A DNA stretch of 64,000 nt, from assembly GCA_025963285.1 (NCBI GenBank), contig JAOPUX010000064.1, positions 16,359-80,358 on the forward strand, read 5' to 3'. Both the position numbers and the translations under genes were made by a program. The stretch comes from Jatrophihabitans sp. (GTDB lineage: Bacteria > Actinomycetota > Actinomycetes > Mycobacteriales > Jatrophihabitantaceae). Position 1 is the stretch's first letter. Every line of letters starts with the position of its first letter. The notes beneath the pieces were generated by a model. It ran no database searches and was not told where the DNA came from. It worked only from the letters and a program-made list of their open reading frames with translations. Positions 60,017-64,000 of this stretch are shown here, piece by piece.

Positions 60017-61885
60017 CTACTCCGCGTTCAACGCTTCAGCGACCCGGCGGTGGGCCTCCCAGATCTGCTCGGGCAGTTCGGGGAACTGGGCGAGGTGCTT
60101 CTCCCGGAAGCCCATCTCCTGTCGCCAGCGGTCGATGTCGATGCTCAGCAGCGTGTCGAGGTCGGCCTCGTCGATCTCGAGACCCTCCAGCGCGAGCTCG
60201 CTCTTGGCCGGGAGGATGCCGACCGGGGACTGCACGCCGGTCACCTCGCCGTTCTTGAGCTGCATCAACCACAGCAGGGCGCGCAGGTTGTCCCGGTAGC
60301 CGGGCCAGAGGAAGTGGCCGTCCTCGCCTCGCTGGAACCAGTTGACGTGGGCGAAGATCGGGGCGTTCGTGGCCGCACCGATGACCTTGAGCCAATGCTC
60401 GGCGTAGCTGCTCTCGGGGTAGGACATGAAGGGGCGCATGGACATCGGGTCGTAGCGCAGCTGCCCGTCGACGCCCTCGGCGGCAAAGGTGGCCTCGGCA
60501 CCCAGGGTGAGGCCGTCGTAGACGCCTTCGGCGACGTCGTAGATGGCGCGGATCAGCGGCTCCCGATCCCGGGTGCGGCCACCGAAGATGATGCCGTGGA
60601 TCTCGACACCCTTCGGGTCCTCGTAGTCCTTCGCCACGTTCGGCACGTTCGCCAGCGTGGTGGTGAAGCGGCTGTTGGGATGCGCCCACGGGTCGCCGGC
60701 GTTCTCCGCAGCGCGGTCGACGATGCGCTCGCCCTTCCAGTCCAGCCAACCGTCGAGGTCAGCCGGTGGGTTCTTCGTGCGGCCCTCCCACCAGACCTCG
60801 TGCGACTTCTCGTTGTAGGCGACGTTGGTGAAGATCGCACCGGAGCCCTCGACGATGGACTCGAGCGCGGTCGGGTTCGTGGCCTCGTTGGTGTCCCGCG
60901 CGACGCCGAAGACGCCGTTCTCGGGGTTCATCCCGTAAAGCTTGCCGTCCTCGCCGACCCACAGCCACGCGATGTCGTCGCCGTAGAACTCGACGTAGTA
61001 CCGGTCCCCGAGCGCGTCCGGCGCGAGCGTCATGGCGAGGTTGGTCTTGCCGGAGGCAGACGGGAAACCGCCGCAGATGTTGTACCGCTCGCCGGTCTGC
61101 TTGTCGGTGATGCCGAGGAGCATGAACTGCTCCACCAGGAAGCCGTTCTTCCAACCGTCGTAGGCGCCCTGGCGCAGTCCGTGGGCGATCTTGCCGAGCA
61201 GCGCGTTGCCTCCGTAGGACGACCCGAAGTGCAGGATCGTGCGCTCATCGGCGACGGTGACGAAGTACCGCTTGTCCTCCGGGGTCCCCTGGCCGAGGTT
61301 CGGCAGGTCACCGGTGACATGCACGGCGCGCACGAACGAGTCGCCCAGGTCGTTGATGTAGTCCACGCCCACGCGAGCCATCCGGATCATCTGAACTACG
61401 ACGCTGCGGTTGTCGGTCACCTGAACGCCGGCGGCGAAGCGCTCCAGCGGCGAACCCTTCGGCGACATCAGATACGGGATCACGTACATCGTCTTGCCTG
61501 CCGACGCGCCAGTCATCAAGTCGACGAGCTTGGGGCGCATCTCGCTCGCAGGCCGCCAGTTGTTGTAGACGCCGGCGTCGGACGGGTCGTTCGTGGCGAC
61601 GATCGTCCGCTCCTCGGAGCGAGCGGTGTCCTTGCTGTAGCTGCGTGAGTAGTACAGCCCCTCACCGGCCGGGAAGATCTCCCCCGCTGCGAGCGACTCC
61701 TCCAGCAACCGGGCATCATCGGCAGCCGAGATCACCTCGACCCGCTCGGCGCCGGTGACGCCGGCCCAGTAGTGGACGTACTCCCGGACGTGCGAGTTCG
61801 TCAGCCCGGCGCGATCCAGCTCTGCATCGATGTTCGGCAAGTCCGCATTCCCCTTCGAAGTCGCCACCGACACGGTGGCGGGCAC
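60017..61885 (-). CDS. pckG: Phosphoenolpyruvate carboxykinase (GTP)
   Basis: A 622-residue GTP-dependent PEPCK converting oxaloacetate to PEP at the entry to gluconeogenesis, as expected for growth on acids, lipids or sterol-like substrates. The catalytic Cys271 and P-loop GGFPSASGKTN (272-282) are clear, and length and order match mycobacterial PckA/G. The start is a GTG, and further GTG codons lie within 20 bases, so its exact start is uncertain. The ComB-family gene overlaps its end. Upstream is the dyad at 61917-61933. Confidence 0.95.
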   Translation of the reverse strand: MPATVSVATSKGNADLPNIDAELDRAGLTNSHVREYVHYWAGVTGAERVEVISAADDARLLEESLAAGEIFPAGEGLYYSRSYSKDTARSEERTIVATNDPSDAGVYNNWRPASEMRPKLVDLMTGASAGKTMYVIPYLMSPKGSPLERFAAGVQVTDNRSVVVQMIRMARVGVDYINDLGDSFVRAVHVTGDLPNLGQGTPEDKRYFVTVADERTILHFGSSYGGNALLGKIAHGLRQGAYDGWKNGFLVEQFMLLGITDKQTGERYNICGGFPSASGKTNLAMTLAPDALGDRYYVEFYGDDIAWLWVGEDGKLYGMNPENGVFGVARDTNEATNPTALESIVEGSGAIFTNVAYNEKSHEVWWEGRTKNPPADLDGWLDWKGERIVDRAAENAGDPWAHPNSRFTTTLANVPNVAKDYEDPKGVEIHGIIFGGRTRDREPLIRAIYDVAEGVYDGLTLGAEATFAAEGVDGQLRYDPMSMRPFMSYPESSYAEHWLKVIGAATNAPIFAHVNWFQRGEDGHFLWPGYRDNLRALLWLMQLKNGEVTGVQSPVGILPAKSELALEGLEIDEADLDTLLSIDIDRWRQEMGFREKHLAQFPELPEQIWEAHRRVAEALNAE

Positions 61886-61916
61886 CGGAACTGGACGTGT
61901 CCCGCGCGGCGCCGAA

Positions 61917-61933
61917 CCTATATGACAATATGG
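61917..61933. promoter_or_regulatory. AT-rich dyad in the pckG promoter region
   Basis: CCTATATGACAATATGG forms an imperfect inverted repeat (CCTATAT / ATATGG around GACA), 32 bp upstream of the pckG start, in an otherwise GC-rich region. A TTGACC-like element for pckG lies next to it (reverse strand, about 61930-61936). Possible operator or promoter core. Confidence 0.4.
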
Positions 61934-62009
61934 TCAAGTAGTTTTGCGTTCGGATACTACTTCCATTGGGTGGCACTGCAGCGGTGACGGTGGCGTATCT
62001 CTCGTGAGA

Positions 62010-62657
62010 TCAGCCGGCGATGCGCTCTCTCATCCAGTCCCGGAGCCCCTCCGGGAGCTGGTCGGCGCGGACGACGACCGGCAGCAGGGAGGCGTCGCGG
62101 AGGATCGCGTCGGAGACCATCCGGCTCGTGATGCCGTGGTCGGGGCGGCTGACGACCTCTATCTGGTCACCGGCACCCAGGTCGCCCTCCTCGACGATGC
62201 GCAGGTACGAGCCGGGACGGGAGGCATGGGCGAAGCGCTTCACGAAGCCGGCCTCACCGATACGGAGCCCGAGCTTGAAGCAGGGTTGCCGGGGCTGCGC
62301 GACCTCGAGCAGGGTGCTGCCGACCCGCCACCGCTCACCGATCACGGCGCCTGAGACGTCTATGCCGGCCGTGGTCAGGTTCTGCCCGAACGCCGCCTCG
62401 CCCAGGCTGCGACCGAGTTCGTCCTCCCACAGCCGAACCTCTTCGAGGGCGTAGGCGTAGACCGCCTTGTCCGGGCCGCCGTGGACGGAGCGGTCAGCCT
62501 GGTCGTCACCCTTGAGGTTGACGCCCCGCAGCGCGACACGCCCCTCCACCGGGTTCTTCCAGATCGCGGTCGACACCGAGGCGCGCACGCCCTGCACGGT
62601 CCGCGGCCGTCCCACGTGGACGCTGACGAGCACGCCGTCGTCGAGGGCTTCGGTCAT
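62010..62657 (-). CDS. MOSC domain protein
   Basis: A 215-residue MOSC protein, a family linked to molybdenum cofactor sulfuration or to mARC-type reduction of N-hydroxylated compounds. The conserved cysteine is in EVAQPRQPCFKLGLRIG, and the N-terminal part has DKAVYAYALEEVRLWEDELGR (in outline). Free-standing MOSC proteins often act as sulfur carriers or detoxify. It lies 36 bp after the molybdoenzyme gene ending at 62694, same strand, which fits a shared molybdenum theme. Confidence 0.9.
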   Translation of the reverse strand: MTEALDDGVLVSVHVGRPRTVQGVRASVSTAIWKNPVEGRVALRGVNLKGDDQADRSVHGGPDKAVYAYALEEVRLWEDELGRSLGEAAFGQNLTTAGIDVSGAVIGERWRVGSTLLEVAQPRQPCFKLGLRIGEAGFVKRFAHASRPGSYLRIVEEGDLGAGDQIEVVSRPDHGITSRMVSDAILRDASLLPVVVRADQLPEGLRDWMRERIAG

Positions 62658-62693
62658 GGGTCAACGGTAGCTGCACCGGCTAGGTCCGGAGCA

Positions 62694-64000
62694 CTAGGCG
62701 AGGCACGGCTCTAGCCGGATCACGATCGACTTCGAGGTCGGCGTGTTGCTCGTCTCGGCTGTCGAGTCGAGCGGCACGAGCACGTTGGCCTCGGGGAAGT
62801 ACGCCGCCGCGCATCCCCGGGGCGTGGGGTAGTCGACGAGCCGGAACCGCTCCGCCCGTCGTTCGCCGTCGTCCCAGACACTGACCAGATCGACGAGCTC
62901 GCCGTCGCGCAGGCCAAGGTCACGCAGGTCGTCGGTGCTCACGAAGACGACGCGGCGCCCGCCCTTGATGCCCCGGTACCGGTCGTCGAGGCCGTAGATC
63001 GTGGTGTTGAACTGGTCATGCGAGCGCAGCGTCTGCAGCAGCAGGTGGCCGGCTGGAGCCTGCACCGAGGTGGGCGGGTTCACCGTGAAATGGGCCTTGC
63101 CGTCCGGTGTGGTGAAGGCGCGCTCGCGGGCTCCGTTCGGCAGCAGGAAACCGCCGGGCTGGGCCAGCCGCTCCTCGAAGGAGTGGAAGCCGTCGACGAC
63201 GTGCTCGACGTGCTTGCGGATGATCCGGTAGTCGCTGCCCATGGCGGTCCAGCCGACGTCCTCGCCGAAGAGCGCCGCGCCGAGGGCGGTGATGATCGCG
63301 ACCTCGCTGCGCAGGTGCTGCGAGCCGGGCTTCAGCCGGCCGATCGAGGAGTGCACCATGCTCATCGAGTCCTCGACGCTGACGAACTGCTCCACCCCCT
63401 GGCGGACGTCCTTCTCCGTGCGCCCCAGGCAGGGCAGGATCAGCGCCTCCCGCCCGGTACACAGGTGCGAGCGGTTCAGCTTGGTGGCGATGTGCACGGT
63501 CAGGTCGAGGTCGGACAGCAGCCGCTCGGTGAGTGCGGTGTCCGGAGTCGCTGCGGCGAAGTTGCCGCCCAGCCCGATGAAGACGTCGACCTTCCCGTCA
63601 CGCATCGCCCGCAGCGAGTCGACGGTGTCCCAGCCGTGTTCCCGCGGCGGATCGAAGCCGAACTCGTCATGCAGCCGGTCCAGGAACGTGTCGGGCATCT
63701 GCTCCCAGATACCCATCGTCCGATCGCCCTGCACGTTGCTGTGGCCTCGCACCGGGCACGCACCCGCGCCGGGGCGGCCGATGTTGCCCCGCAGCAGCAG
63801 GAAGTTGACGATCTCTCGGATGGTCGCGACCGCGTTGCGATGCTGGGTCAGCCCCATCGCCCAGCAGACGATCACCCTCTTGGCGCGGGTCACGTCGTCG
63901 GCGAAGGTCTCCATCTCGCGCCGGGTGAGCCCGCTGTGCCGCTCGAGGTCGGGCCACTGCAGAGCTCGCCAGTGCGTCTTGGCCTCGTCGAGGTCGATGC
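62694..64000 (-). CDS. FdhF/YdeP-type molybdopterin oxidoreductase, 5' end outside window
   Basis: C-terminal 435 residues of a formate dehydrogenase alpha-like molybdoenzyme; the frame is open through base 64000, so the N-terminus with any iron-sulfur site is missing. Seen are RGHSNVQGDRTMGIWEQ (typical of the FdhF/YdeP group), GLGGNFAAATPDT and the C-terminal molydopterin-binding block RSHDQFNTTIYGLDDRYRG. The reaction is probably an oxidoreduction such as formate oxidation, but YdeP members have uncertain substrates. MOSC follows downstream. Confidence 0.92.
   Translation of the reverse strand, partial: IDLDEAKTHWRALQWPDLERHSGLTRREMETFADDVTRAKRVIVCWAMGLTQHRNAVATIREIVNFLLLRGNIGRPGAGACPVRGHSNVQGDRTMGIWEQMPDTFLDRLHDEFGFDPPREHGWDTVDSLRAMRDGKVDVFIGLGGNFAAATPDTALTERLLSDLDLTVHIATKLNRSHLCTGREALILPCLGRTEKDVRQGVEQFVSVEDSMSMVHSSIGRLKPGSQHLRSEVAIITALGAALFGEDVGWTAMGSDYRIIRKHVEHVVDGFHSFEERLAQPGGFLLPNGARERAFTTPDGKAHFTVNPPTSVQAPAGHLLLQTLRSHDQFNTTIYGLDDRYRGIKGGRRVVFVSTDDLRDLGLRDGELVDLVSVWDDGERRAERFRLVDYPTPRGCAAAYFPEANVLVPLDSTAETSNTPTSKSIVIRLEPCLA

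Noticed and set aside
60050..61648. Open 532-codon frame on the plus strand opposite pckG
   Set aside because: It is the antisense shadow of a clear PEP carboxykinase in high-GC DNA; no family motif or ribosome site.

Overview
The window is high-GC DNA from a soil-type actinomycete. Pointers are two F420-type luciferase-like oxidoreductases, two enzymes of the mycofactocin-linked families (an NDMA-type alcohol dehydrogenase and a mycofactocin-coupled SDR), a GTP-type PEP carboxykinase, an LldD2-like lactate dehydrogenase, an FdxA/FprA pair, and many FadE/FadD/thiolase/CoA-transferase genes. No rRNA, tRNA, CRISPR array, transposase or phage gene was seen. Most of the window is a catabolic island for a hydrophobic carbon source; the substrate cannot be read from sequence.

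Region A (1-23 kb) is a CoA-dependent degradation block: acyl-CoA dehydrogenases (one likely heteromeric pair), three enoyl-CoA hydratases/SDR-type enzymes, a thiolase, CoA-transferase, acyl-CoA synthetase, P450, epoxide-hydrolase-like and ACMSD-like hydrolases, a DUF35/thiolase-like pair, and two copies of an unrecognised 101-residue protein. Nearly every promoter region here carries a 13-bp dyad, GNATCC-N-GGATNC; an FCD-type GntR regulator sits in the middle and is the best candidate to bind it.

Region B (23-46 kb) looks like oxygenolytic ring attack and meta-cleavage: Rieske dioxygenase alpha and beta, a BphC/HsaC-type extradiol dioxygenase, aldehyde and alcohol dehydrogenases, a second DUF35/thiolase-like pair with an extra small protein, an IclR regulator, a P450 with its own 3Fe-4S ferredoxin and a BphD/HsaD-type C-C hydrolase, then a plus-strand operon (APH-type kinase, F420 enzyme, FdxA, FprA, a fused double CoA-transferase, aldehyde dehydrogenase, mycofactocin SDR) and an HsaA-type flavin monooxygenase. 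The set resembles steroid, diterpenoid or bicyclic aromatic catabolism.

Region C (46-53 kb) is an uptake operon of branched-chain amino acid ABC type, with LivH-LivM-LivG fused into one chain, LivF, a Baeyer-Villiger monooxygenase and a lipoprotein binding protein. Region D (53.8-57.4 kb) has a CoA-transferase and a crotonase that both appear to have rearranged domain order, plus a YtcJ-type amidohydrolase. Region E (57.5-64 kb) is more housekeeping: LldD, an ArsR regulator, a ComB-family protein with a non-standard start, PEP carboxykinase, a MOSC protein and the C-terminal part of an FdhF/YdeP-type molybdoenzyme cut by the window edge.
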